This document shows positions 8,597-17,438 of a stretch of DNA of 64,000 nt, in pieces (the stretch's first letter is position 1; each line of letters starts with the position of its first letter). Position numbers and translations under genes: made by a program. The stretch comes from Candidatus Avispirillum faecium (lineage in GTDB: Bacteria > Bacillota > Clostridia > Oscillospirales > CAG-272), in the NCBI GenBank assembly GCA_904396155.1, contig CAJFOI010000022.1:49356-113355 (forward strand). Reading direction: 5' to 3'. The notes under the pieces were generated by a model. That model made no database searches and was not told where the DNA came from. It worked only from the letters and a program-made list of their open reading frames with translations.

Positions 8597-8622
8597 AAAG
8601 AGGCCTTGCGGCCTCTTTTTCT
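8597..8622 (+). terminator. Integrase terminator
   Basis: AGAGGCCTTGCGGCCTCTTTTT. Confidence 0.75.
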
Positions 8623-8637
8623 ATGTTTCTAATTCTG

Positions 8638-8662
8638 TAAAGGGTAAAATAAAGGGTCAAAA
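8638..8662. repeat. 12-bp tandem repeat, candidate integrase arm-type sites
   Basis: TAAAGGGTAAAA / TAAAGGGTCAAAA in tandem between int and tRNA-Trp. Confidence 0.45.
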
Positions 8663-8679
8663 TCTGTTTTTGCATAAGA

Positions 8680-8717
8680 AAAAGTCCTGTAAACTCAGTG
8701 TTTACAGGACTTTTTTC
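8680..8717. terminator. Bidirectional terminator hairpin at tRNA-Trp 3' end
   Basis: AAAAAGTCCTGTAAACTCAGTGTTTACAGGACTTTTTT. Confidence 0.8.
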
Positions 8718-8793
8718 TGGCAGGGGCACAAAGACTCGAACTCTGGACACGTGGTTTTGGAGACCACTGCTCTACCAACTGAGCTATACCCCT
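8718..8793 (-). tRNA. tRNA-Trp (CCA)
   Basis: Reverse complement AGGGGTATAGCTCAGTTGGTAGAGCAGTGGTCTCCAAAACCACGTGTCCAGAGTTCGAGTCTTTGTGCCCCTGCCA; anticodon CCA; encoded CCA end. Confidence 0.95.
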
Positions 8794-8887
8794 GTGGACC
8801 GCCTGCCGCGGACATAAAATATTTTATCATAAAGCAGCAAACTTTGCAAGCCTTTTTGTAAATTTTTTCGGTGCGACGCCCCAAAGG

Positions 8888-10303
8888 TCACTGCAAAAGA
8901 GGGATGACTTTTGTGATGTCGCCCGCTCCCATGATCAAGAACATGTCTTCCTTTTTTCCGTGACTGTTGAGGTATGCTGCGATGTCCGCAAATGGATCAA
9001 TACAGCGGCAGACAGCGCCGTTTTTTGCAATGGCGTCGGCCAGCCGCTGAGAGGAGACGCCCAGTGTGTCTGTTTCTCTGGCGGAGTAAATGGGCGCCAG
9101 CACCACTTCGCCGTCTTTGATGCCGGAGAGCGCTTTGGCAAAGCCGTCAAACAGCCGGCTGGTCCGGGAATAGGTGTGGGGTTGAAAGACGCAGTAGATC
9201 CGCCGGTATCCCATTTGCGCCGCCGCCGAGAGGGTCGCGGCGACTTCTGTGGGGTGGTGGGCATAATCGGAGTAGATGGCGGCGCCGCATGCGGCAGTGC
9301 CGCAGGGTTCCATCCGGCGGCTCAGCCCGTGGAAGGCGTCCAGTGCCCGGGAGATTTCTTCTCCGCAGATCCCGCACAGATGGGCGGCGGCTCCGGCGGC
9401 CAGCGCGTCGCAGACTGCATGGGCGCCGGGGATCCTGAGGGAAACCGTGCATAGGGGGGTGCCGCTGTGCCGGAGGACAAACCGTGCGCATCCCTTTTCC
9501 AGGGTGATTGCATCGGCACAGTAATCCGCCTCCGGCGTCTCTACGCCAAACGTCACCAGCCGTCCGCCGTATCCAGCGGCAGCCTGCATCACGTCGGCAT
9601 CGGCGCAGTTGACCAGCGCGATGCCGGAGGGGCCGGTGCGCTCCAAAAATTTATGGAAGGAAGTATGAATTTGTTCCATAGAATGAAAATAATCCACATG
9701 ATCCATTTCTATATTCAAAATAATGGCGATAGTGGGGTAAAAATCCAAAAAGGAATCCATATATTCGCAGGCTTCAAAAATAAAATATTCTTCTCCGCCG
9801 ATTTTGTGGGTGCTATGCACGCTTGCCATTTTCGCGCCGCAACTTACCGTTGGATTGCGCCCCGCATCGGAAAAGATCTTTTCCAGCATGGAGGTGGTGG
9901 TGGATTTGCCGTGCATGCCGCTGACGCCGATGCGGCAGTCGTAGCCGGACATCAGGTATCCAAGATAATCCGCTCTGGAGACGCAGGGAATCCCCGCGGC
10001 GCTGGCCGCGGCGTATTCCGCATTGTCGGCAGGCATGGCTACGGTGTATACCAGCAGATCGCAGCCGGTTACATGCGTGGGGTCCTCCTTGTTGTAAACA
10101 GGGATCCCGCAGGCTTCCAGCTGGCGCGTGATGTCAGACCGGGCGCGGTCGTACCCGCTGACGGAGTGCCCCCGCAGCTGGGACACCCGGGCCAGGGAAC
10201 ACATACTGATTCCTCCAATACCGGCAAAAAAGATTTTTTTCGAGCCGCCGGAGAGAATCTCCCCGATGGCTGCCGCACCCAGATGTGTATTTTTCAGTGC
10301 CAT
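8888..10303 (-). CDS. murC: UDP-N-acetylmuramate--L-alanine ligase
   Basis: KKIFFAGIGGISMCSLA, SGMHGKSTTTSML, IYSDYAHHPTEVAA; start chosen at MALKNTHLG with upstream GAGGGTGG. Confidence 0.95.
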   Translation of the reverse strand: MALKNTHLGAAAIGEILSGGSKKIFFAGIGGISMCSLARVSQLRGHSVSGYDRARSDITRQLEACGIPVYNKEDPTHVTGCDLLVYTVAMPADNAEYAAASAAGIPCVSRADYLGYLMSGYDCRIGVSGMHGKSTTTSMLEKIFSDAGRNPTVSCGAKMASVHSTHKIGGEEYFIFEACEYMDSFLDFYPTIAIILNIEMDHVDYFHSMEQIHTSFHKFLERTGPSGIALVNCADADVMQAAAGYGGRLVTFGVETPEADYCADAITLEKGCARFVLRHSGTPLCTVSLRIPGAHAVCDALAAGAAAHLCGICGEEISRALDAFHGLSRRMEPCGTAACGAAIYSDYAHHPTEVAATLSAAAQMGYRRIYCVFQPHTYSRTSRLFDGFAKALSGIKDGEVVLAPIYSARETDTLGVSSQRLADAIAKNGAVCRCIDPFADIAAYLNSHGKKEDMFLIMGAGDITKVIPLLQ

Positions 10304-10539
10304 GTGCCCACCCTCGTTTCGTTCATAAAATACGCAAGAATCATTCAATCAGTTTTTTAATTTCTTTTACAGTATTAGTATATCATTTTGCCGCAGTTTG
10401 TGCTATAATCCTATTGTACCATAAAATCGAGCAAATACAAAGCCCGGCGGGTAAAAATTTTCGCACTGCGCATACTGGCGAAAAAACAGACGATAATAGG
10501 AACAGCAATCTTATTTTACATTATGAAAGGAAGGCTACG

Positions 10540-10869
10540 ATGAACATTACAGATGTAAAGATTCGGAAACTGTTTGAGGAGGGACCCATGAAGGCGATCG
10601 CCTCCGTCACCTTTGACGATCAGCTGGCTGTGCATGATATCAAAGTGATTTACGCACGCGACAAGTACTTTATTGTGATGCCCAGCCGGAAGAATGCGGA
10701 CGGTTCCTTTAGGGATATCGTGCACCCCATCAACGGTGCATTCCGCGCCGAGTTGGAGACAGCTGTGCTGCGGGCGTATGACGCCGCGCTGGCACTGGCA
10801 CAGACAGAGGCTGCACAAGCGAGCGCAGAGGAAGCCTCTGCAGCAGAAGAAACGCCTGCCTCAGAGTAG
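10540..10869 (+). CDS. spoVG: Septation regulator SpoVG
   Basis: MNITDVKIRKLFEEGPMKAIASVTFDDQLAVHDIKVI...FIVMPSRK...DIVHPIN. Confidence 0.95.
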   Translation: MNITDVKIRKLFEEGPMKAIASVTFDDQLAVHDIKVIYARDKYFIVMPSRKNADGSFRDIVHPINGAFRAELETAVLRAYDAALALAQTEAAQASAEEASAAEETPASE

Positions 10870-10917
10870 GCGCCCGCCGCCGGGAGAAAATGGGGCTTCT
10901 GCATTGTGGGCAGAAGC

Positions 10918-10946
10918 AAAGAGGGGGAGACTTCCCCCTCTTTTTT
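10918..10946 (+). terminator. spoVG terminator
   Basis: AAAGAGGGGGAGACTTCCCCCTCTTTTTTT. Confidence 0.8.
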
Positions 10947-10961
10947 TGCTGCAAGTGCGGA

Positions 10962-12482
10962 TCAATTTTTTCCAAAGGCTTCGATTTCTTCTCCATTTAA
11001 CACGCGCTGCGCGTCGTTTTCCACTTTTTTTACCAGATCGGTCAGCACGTAAAACTCCCCTACGCCGTTGATGGTCACCAGCGAGTGCCGGGTGGAATAG
11101 GAATAAAAACGGTATACCGTTTCCTCCCCGGACAGCGTTGTGGCTGTGAAGGTCATATATGCATTTTCCGGGTCCGCGGCGAAGGCTTCCATTTCCTCCG
11201 GCGTCATGGTGGCATATGTGTCTGCCGCGTAGTAGTCCTGAATGGCAAGGGCAACCAGGGACTGATAGAACTTGCGAAATTCCGGGATGTAGTCTTCCGC
11301 GAGTGTTCGCCCTTCCGTGGTGACGGTGAGAAGGGGTTTGTCCTGCGCATCTACGTCGTGTTCCAGGTGAAAGTCTGCCTGCACCGTGTCCGTAGAAATG
11401 CGTATTTGACGGATGTTGGTGATATTTTCCTGATAGATATACGGATTGATCCAGTCGATGAGCGAATACTCCAGGTACGTGTGGTTTTCTGCGCTGCAAA
11501 TACCGATCACATTGGGGTACAGATTGGAGCACACATAGTATGTTCCCTCTTCCGTACGCGCAGAGAAGGACAGATCAAATTCTTGCCCTTCATATTCAAA
11601 TGTGATTTCATGGGCGGGCGCATCCAGACCCACTGCCGCAAAATCCGCCGCTGTCGCGCCCAGCTTGTAGCAGGAATCCGCCTGCAGTTCCAGATAGGCA
11701 AAGATAATCTCATAGTACCCATTGGCGTCCGGATTGTACGCCGTGGGATAATCCATGATGGTCTCTGCCAGGGCGTCGGGATTGCTTTGGTCCTTTTTGT
11801 CCTTCAGGCGGATGCGCAGCAGCATTTCTCCGTCTTTGTATACGGTGAATTTGTCCACCTCGTAGTAGTTTTCCTGGGAAATACCGGTGGTCAGCACCGG
11901 TGTTACATAGTTTTCCACGGGAACCAGGATGGTGTCCGCCACTTCTGTTCCCAGAACGTATACGCTGCGCCGTCCCTCCAGCATACAGTAGTACCCGCCG
12001 CCGGTGAGAAGCCTGTCTCCCACCAGCACAGTAAACTGGTCGCCTCCGGTGGAAGTGACCGACCACCGGGCGACGGGTGTGTCCAGGCCGTATTCGGCAA
12101 TTTTTTCATCGGACAGATTGCTGCCTACCTTGACTTTGGACAGGGTGTAGGCAGATACGTTTACCAGAGAAGCAAAGAGGGTCTCGTCATAGGGGACGGA
12201 ATCGTACCCCCGAATCACAAATTCGTTTTCTCCCGCCTGGTAAAAGGCAAAGGTGCCGTATTCGTTTTCCACCTCAATTTGTGCGATGTCGCTGCGTTCC
12301 AGGGAGCCGAAAAGGAAAAACCGGTCTCCGTTGCCCAGCGCTTCGCCCTCCTCTGTCTCGGGGGGATCTTCCTCTGTTTCCTCCGGCGTCTGTGTCATGG
12401 GCCGGATGACGAGAAAGTATCCTGCGAGCAGGAGCACAAACAGACAAAGCAGTGTGACGATCAGTATTTTTTGCCGTTTCAT
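10962..12482 (-). CDS. DUF4340 domain protein, part of Gld-like ABC exporter
   Basis: MKRQKILIVTLLCLFVLLLAGYFLV signal/TM; VARWSVTSTGGDQFTVLVGDRLLTGGGYYCMLEGRRSVYVL DUF4340 pattern; next to GldG/GldF-like genes. Confidence 0.75.
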   Translation of the reverse strand: MKRQKILIVTLLCLFVLLLAGYFLVIRPMTQTPEETEEDPPETEEGEALGNGDRFFLFGSLERSDIAQIEVENEYGTFAFYQAGENEFVIRGYDSVPYDETLFASLVNVSAYTLSKVKVGSNLSDEKIAEYGLDTPVARWSVTSTGGDQFTVLVGDRLLTGGGYYCMLEGRRSVYVLGTEVADTILVPVENYVTPVLTTGISQENYYEVDKFTVYKDGEMLLRIRLKDKKDQSNPDALAETIMDYPTAYNPDANGYYEIIFAYLELQADSCYKLGATAADFAAVGLDAPAHEITFEYEGQEFDLSFSARTEEGTYYVCSNLYPNVIGICSAENHTYLEYSLIDWINPYIYQENITNIRQIRISTDTVQADFHLEHDVDAQDKPLLTVTTEGRTLAEDYIPEFRKFYQSLVALAIQDYYAADTYATMTPEEMEAFAADPENAYMTFTATTLSGEETVYRFYSYSTRHSLVTINGVGEFYVLTDLVKKVENDAQRVLNGEEIEAFGKN

Positions 12483-14002
12483 CCGTTCCGTCTCCTGATA
12501 TACACCGCCGTTCCCACAATGCCGATGAGCACCGGCAGGGTCACTGTCAGCGCCACCGTCCACCGATTGGCCTGCGCGGTGGTGATGTCCATGCTGGTGT
12601 CGTCCAGCAGCTTCATATCGATGTCCGCGATGATCTGGTCTCTGCCGGTGAGCCGCATGGTGTTGTACAAAATGTCGCTGTTGGCGTAGGTGTTGGACAG
12701 AAGATACGCGGGATCCGTGTAGTCCGCGCTGCCGCTGACCAGCACATAGGAGTAGTAGTATTCATTGTTTTCCACCCGCCCCTCTCTGGAAACGGTCATC
12801 AACGGGAGGCTCCCCGCGGCGGTGACTTCCCCGTTTTGGACAGACTCTGCACTGTCGTGGGACAAAAGAACAGGGGACGTCACTTTGGTGCCCTCCAGTG
12901 CGGGATCGTTTTCCCACAGGATTGTCAGGGGCATGGCGTTGGGCAAAATCGTTTTGGGCATCTCGTCCAGTTCAAAAAGATCCAAATACAGGGAAGCGCC
13001 CAGCTCTCCCTCTTCAGCATAATCCGCCACCAGGGTCCTGCCGTCTGTGGAAATGGAATGTTCCGCGTCCTGCACGTAGGTGTCCGGGTTGAAGGCGATG
13101 CCCCACTCGGCCAGCAGCTCGCTGAGATTGGTGAGATTGCCCGCATGCTCCGGGGAGGTAAACACCATCAGACAGCCGTAGTCGTCCAAAAACCGGTCCA
13201 GCTTTTCGATTTCGTTGGCCTGCGTGCTGTCCGCTTCGATGCCGGCAAAATCGTAGATGGGGTCGTTTATGACGACGATGCGGGCATCCGCGTCAATTTC
13301 TTCTTTTGTCAGATCGATGTTTCGCACCTCATAGCCGGCGTCGGTAAAGAGCTCCACCAGGGCGGAAGCGTCCTCGCCCACCGTCTCTCCGTGCTGGGTC
13401 GTCATGTGGACCACAGGTTTTTCGGCGGAATGCATGGAGAGGATCGCGGACACAAACTTCTGCTCTGCCTGCAGCCCTAAGACGTCGGAGTATTGCTCGT
13501 CAAACACGAAAAAGGCTTCCAGATTGAACAGGCGAAATTCCGTACCGCATTCCACCACGACTGAGGTGGTCTTGATATCCTGGGCCGCCGTGGTGTAAAA
13601 CGCTTTGAAAAAGCCGGGATTTTTTACGATGTCTATGCATTCCACATGGATGTTGTCAAATTCCGATTCCAGCTGAAGCGCCAGCTGATATACGTAAAAC
13701 AGCATGGGACTGGCCTCGCTGATTTTGTCCGGCTCCACGGTGAAGTAGATGTTTGTCTCCCCTTCCACATCGGCGAGGAGATCCTTGGTGGTGTCGGACA
13801 GGGAGTAGATCTGCGACGCCGTCATATCCGCATACCAGGTGAAATGGCTTGCCAGAGCAAAAAATGCAATGTTGAAAACAATGGCCAGGGCGATTACCAG
13901 CGCCGTGATCACGGAGGACATGGCGGTATATCGGTTTCTTCTTTCTCTGTGCAGGCGCGCCCGCTGCAGCTTTTTGATGTTCACGATGCGCCCTCCCCTC
14001 AT
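12479..14002 (-). CDS. GldG-like ABC transporter auxiliary protein
   Basis: ALASHFTWYADMTASQIYSLSDTTKDLL...VVINDPIYDF, terminal TM; adjacent permease. Confidence 0.82.
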   Translation of the reverse strand: MRGGRIVNIKKLQRARLHRERRNRYTAMSSVITALVIALAIVFNIAFFALASHFTWYADMTASQIYSLSDTTKDLLADVEGETNIYFTVEPDKISEASPMLFYVYQLALQLESEFDNIHVECIDIVKNPGFFKAFYTTAAQDIKTTSVVVECGTEFRLFNLEAFFVFDEQYSDVLGLQAEQKFVSAILSMHSAEKPVVHMTTQHGETVGEDASALVELFTDAGYEVRNIDLTKEEIDADARIVVINDPIYDFAGIEADSTQANEIEKLDRFLDDYGCLMVFTSPEHAGNLTNLSELLAEWGIAFNPDTYVQDAEHSISTDGRTLVADYAEEGELGASLYLDLFELDEMPKTILPNAMPLTILWENDPALEGTKVTSPVLLSHDSAESVQNGEVTAAGSLPLMTVSREGRVENNEYYYSYVLVSGSADYTDPAYLLSNTYANSDILYNTMRLTGRDQIIADIDMKLLDDTSMDITTAQANRWTVALTVTLPVLIGIVGTAVYIRRRNG

Positions 14003-14703
14003 GCAAACCTGCGCTTTTCATATACGCGCTTGGTTAGGAACAGAAAGACGGCGCACATGGAAAGATAGTACACCGCACTGGAAAAATCGAAGATCCCCAT
14101 GGTGAAGTTGGAGTACCGGCTGTAGATGGAGATCCAGTTGAGGATCTGGCGCAGCACGTAGCTGTTGAGAAACCCGTTGAGCATGGCCAGCATCACAAGG
14201 CCGCACAAGACGCCGATGGTGGTGATGGCGGCGGTGAACTGGTTTTCCGTAAGAGAGGACAGAAACATGCCGATGGCGATGAAGCAGATGCCGATGAGGA
14301 TCATACCTACTGTACATCCCAGTACCCGTCCCCAGTTGGGTTCTGCATACATGCCCAGCGTGACAAAGAACAGGGAGGAGACCGCCACGGTTCCCAAAAA
14401 CAAAGTGAAGGCCGCGAGAAACTTTGCCAGCACCATGCTCCACAGACTCACCGGCGCGGTGAGGAGGAGCTGCTCCGTTTTGTTTCGCTTTTCCTCTGCG
14501 AAGGACCGCATGGTCAGCAGAGGGATCAGCACGATGTAAGCCAGCATCAGAAGCTGAAAATACATGGACACGTCCGAGGACTGCTCCTGAAGGGTGGTCA
14601 GGCTGAACAAAAATCCGGCAGCGCATAGAAAGATCGCCATAAAGATGTAGCCGGCCGGCGTTGTGAAATAAGCGTGCATTTCACGCTTGTAGATCGCTAA
14701 CAT
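13999..14703 (-). CDS. ABC-2 type transporter permease (GldF-like)
   Basis: MLAIYKREMHAYFTTPAGYIFMAIFLCAAGFLF; multiple TM segments. Confidence 0.85.
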   Translation of the reverse strand: MLAIYKREMHAYFTTPAGYIFMAIFLCAAGFLFSLTTLQEQSSDVSMYFQLLMLAYIVLIPLLTMRSFAEEKRNKTEQLLLTAPVSLWSMVLAKFLAAFTLFLGTVAVSSLFFVTLGMYAEPNWGRVLGCTVGMILIGICFIAIGMFLSSLTENQFTAAITTIGVLCGLVMLAMLNGFLNSYVLRQILNWISIYSRYSNFTMGIFDFSSAVYYLSMCAVFLFLTKRVYEKRRFA

Positions 14704-14738
14704 GCAAATACCATGCCTTTCCAATTCTATTAAAGAGA

Positions 14739-14968
14739 ACAATCCCCCTGTCAGCTGACGCTGACATCCCCCTTTACACAAGGGGGACTTAGAAATGGGG
14801 TCTCGCTGACAATCCCGCGGAGATGCTGCGCATCTCCCCACAAGGGGGACTTTTTTTAGGCCCTCCCGCAAAGGGAACTTTATTTAAAGCCTCCCACAAG
14901 GAAGCTACACTAAACTCAAGCCTCCCCTGTGTAAGGGGAGGTGGCGGCGTAGCCGCCGGAGGGGTTGT
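14739..14968. repeat. Modular palindromic repeat array 1 (between ABC ATPase and permease genes)
   Basis: ACAATCCCCC-TGTCAGC/TGAC/GCTGACA-TCCCCCTTTACACAAGGGGG ... GCCTCCCCTGTGTAAGGGGAGGTGGCGGC/GTA/GCCGCCGGAGGGGTTGT. Confidence 0.85.
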
Positions 14969-15000
14969 CTTGTATTCCTTACTACTTTCTTCAAAAATCT

Positions 15001-15966
15001 TCATTTTCTGCGTTTCTTTCCGGTTCCGGACAAATCGCCCGTTTCCGTCAGTTTTAAGAACACATCCTCCAGAGAATAGCCCTCTTCCTCCATGCCCACA
15101 ATGGGCCATTCCCGCTGGGCCATGGCAAAAAACACGCCCTTGCGCACATCTGTGCCGGGAGCAGATTCCACGAAGTAGGAAAAGCTGTCCCGCTCCCGCT
15201 CTCCTGTGGCCATGGCGCTGGATACCTGGGGCACTGCCCGCAGCGCCTCCAGCACTTCTTTTTGAGGTCCGCAGACCCGTACCCGGATCCGGGTATTCTG
15301 TTGGACTGCGCGGCTGATGCTGTTTGTTTTTTCATCGCACAGCACCTTTCCGTTGTCCAGAATCACCACCCGGTCGCACACAGCCTGCACTTCCGACAGA
15401 ATGTGGGAGGAAAGAATCACCGTGTGTTCCCGACCCAGGGTGCGGATCAAATTGCGCACTTCGATGATCTGCTTGGGGTCCAGTCCGACGGTGGGCTCGT
15501 CCAGAATGAGCACTTTGGGATTGCCCACCAGCGCTTGGGCGATGCCCAGGCGCTGCCGGTATCCGGTAGAAAGATTTTTGATGATCCGCCGGCGGGCATC
15601 GTACAGACGCGTGACCCGGCAGACTTCCTCCAGGTGAGCGTCCCGGTTGTAGGTGCACTGCTTCAGTTCGTAGACAAACCGCAGATATTCCTCCACGCGC
15701 ATGTCTCCGTAGAGGGGCGGCGTCTCCGGCAAAAAGCCGATGCGCTTTTTCGCCTCCCCGGGATGCTCCAGGATATCTATTCCATCTATACGGACAGTGC
15801 CTGCGTTTGCGGAGAGATATCCTGTCATAATGTTCATCGCTGTGGATTTTCCCGCTCCGTTGGGGCCCAAAAGCCCCAGGATCTCCCGCTCGCCTACGGA
15901 AAAACTCACATCGTCCAGAGCAAGATTTGTTCCATAGGATTTTACAAGATGCTCCACCTCTATCAT
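15001..15966 (-). CDS. ABC transporter ATP-binding protein (GldA-like)
   Basis: GLLGPNGAGKSTAMNIMTGY; LSTGYRQRLGIAQAL; VLILDEPTVGLDP. Confidence 0.92.
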   Translation of the reverse strand: MIEVEHLVKSYGTNLALDDVSFSVGEREILGLLGPNGAGKSTAMNIMTGYLSANAGTVRIDGIDILEHPGEAKKRIGFLPETPPLYGDMRVEEYLRFVYELKQCTYNRDAHLEEVCRVTRLYDARRRIIKNLSTGYRQRLGIAQALVGNPKVLILDEPTVGLDPKQIIEVRNLIRTLGREHTVILSSHILSEVQAVCDRVVILDNGKVLCDEKTNSISRAVQQNTRIRVRVCGPQKEVLEALRAVPQVSSAMATGERERDSFSYFVESAPGTDVRKGVFFAMAQREWPIVGMEEEGYSLEDVFLKLTETGDLSGTGKKRRK

Positions 15967-16051
15967 CGATCCACTACTCCTTGCCGGGGATTTCCCCAGG
16001 TTCTGATAAAATATTGTAACATACAGTTTCGGGCAAGCTGTAGATAAACTA

Positions 16052-16912
16052 TTAAATTTTTTCCCTATATTCCCGAATCCGATCTATATAATACGGCAGC
16101 GCCGTCTCAAAATCCACTCCGTACCAGCGCCGATCCTCCGCTTGGGTCCAGGCGGCCGCACAGTGTGCGGTGAAATCCACCGCCAGAGAGAGGGCGTCTT
16201 CCAGAGACATGCCTGCGGCCAGCGCGCCCACACAGGCAGAGGCGAATACATCTCCTGTTCCATGGAGGGGTTGTCCTGTCTGTATATATTCTCCGAAGTA
16301 GGAGAAGACCGTGTCGTCCCGGCTGTCATATTTCAGCACACCCAGCCGGTTTGCATTCTTGGGGGAAAATACACCGGTGAGTACTGCACTTCTGGCTCCC
16401 TCCGCGCACAGGCGGCGAAGCAGATCCAGCAGCTGCTCCCAGGAGTAGTCCTCCCGATAGGGCATGTCCAGCAGCGCGCACGCTTCCGTCAAATTGGGGA
16501 CGATCACATCCGCCCGGGCGCACAGCCGCGCCATCTCCCCTGGAAAAGAGGCATGGAAGCCCGCATACAGCCGGCCGAAATCTCCCATTGCCGGATCTAC
16601 GAATACCAGCCGTCCGCTTTCGGCGGAACAGTCCAGGTAGCGGATCACGGTGTCTATCTGTTCCTGAGAGGCCAGATACCCGGTGTACACGCTGTCGAAG
16701 GTGAGCCCCTCCGCCTGCCAGGCGGAAAAGATTTTTTCCATGTCCTCGGACAGATCCCGCTTGTATACATGGGAAAATGCTGTATGCACAGAGAGCACCG
16801 CAGTGGGCAAAACAGCTGCTTCCGCCCCGGCGGCGCTGATGATGGGCAGTGCCACTCCGAGAGAGCACTTGCCCACACAGGAGATGTCCTGAATGGTTAA
16901 AACACGCTTCAT
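16052..16912 (-). CDS. Pyridoxamine kinase
   Basis: MKRVLTIQDISCVGKCSLGVALPIISAAGAEAAVLPTAVLSVHT; GTGDVFASACVGAL. Confidence 0.88.
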   Translation of the reverse strand: MKRVLTIQDISCVGKCSLGVALPIISAAGAEAAVLPTAVLSVHTAFSHVYKRDLSEDMEKIFSAWQAEGLTFDSVYTGYLASQEQIDTVIRYLDCSAESGRLVFVDPAMGDFGRLYAGFHASFPGEMARLCARADVIVPNLTEACALLDMPYREDYSWEQLLDLLRRLCAEGARSAVLTGVFSPKNANRLGVLKYDSRDDTVFSYFGEYIQTGQPLHGTGDVFASACVGALAAGMSLEDALSLAVDFTAHCAAAWTQAEDRRWYGVDFETALPYYIDRIREYREKI

Positions 16913-16961
16913 GGTATTTTTTGCCTTCCTTATGGGAAATGGAAATATAATTTGGGGAAGG

Positions 16962-17400
16962 ACAATCCCCCACCCGCTGCGCGGGAGCCCCCTTTGCACA
17001 AGGGAGCCTCTCTACCATTTAAGCCTCCCCTGTGCAAGGGGAGGTGTCAGCGAAGCTGACGGAGGGGTTGTTGTAACATTAATAAAGCAGACAATCCCCC
17101 TGTCGACTACGTCGACATCCCCCTTTACACAAGGGGGACTTATTAATGTAGGCCTCCCCTGTGTGGGGCTGCATAGCAGACCCAGGGGTGATGCAATATC
17201 TTTATAAATGCCTCCCCTGTGCAAGGGGAGGTGGCTTGCCGTAGGCAAGTCGGAGGGGTTGTAGAACAGGACAATCCCCCACCCGTTACGCGGGAGCCCC
17301 CTTTGCACAAAGGGGCCTTTATCTTAAGCCTCCCCTGTGTGGGGCTGCGGAGCAGACCCGGGGGTGGTGGCTTGCCGCAGGCGAGTCGGAGGGGCTGTTT
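16962..17400. repeat. Modular palindromic repeat array 2 (about 7 elements, mostly alternating orientation)
   Basis: Repeated ACAATCCCCC...CCCCCTTTGCACAAGGGxGCCT and GCCTCCCCTGTG...GGGGAGGTG[inner palindrome]CGGAGGGGTTGT units. Confidence 0.88.
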
Positions 17401-17438
17401 ACAGCGTCTTTATTTTGACATATCAGCAAAACCAAAAC

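Noticed and set aside
16962-17400. CRISPR array
   Set aside because: Units are in both orientations, variable in length and internally palindromic, with no regular unique spacers and no cas genes nearby.
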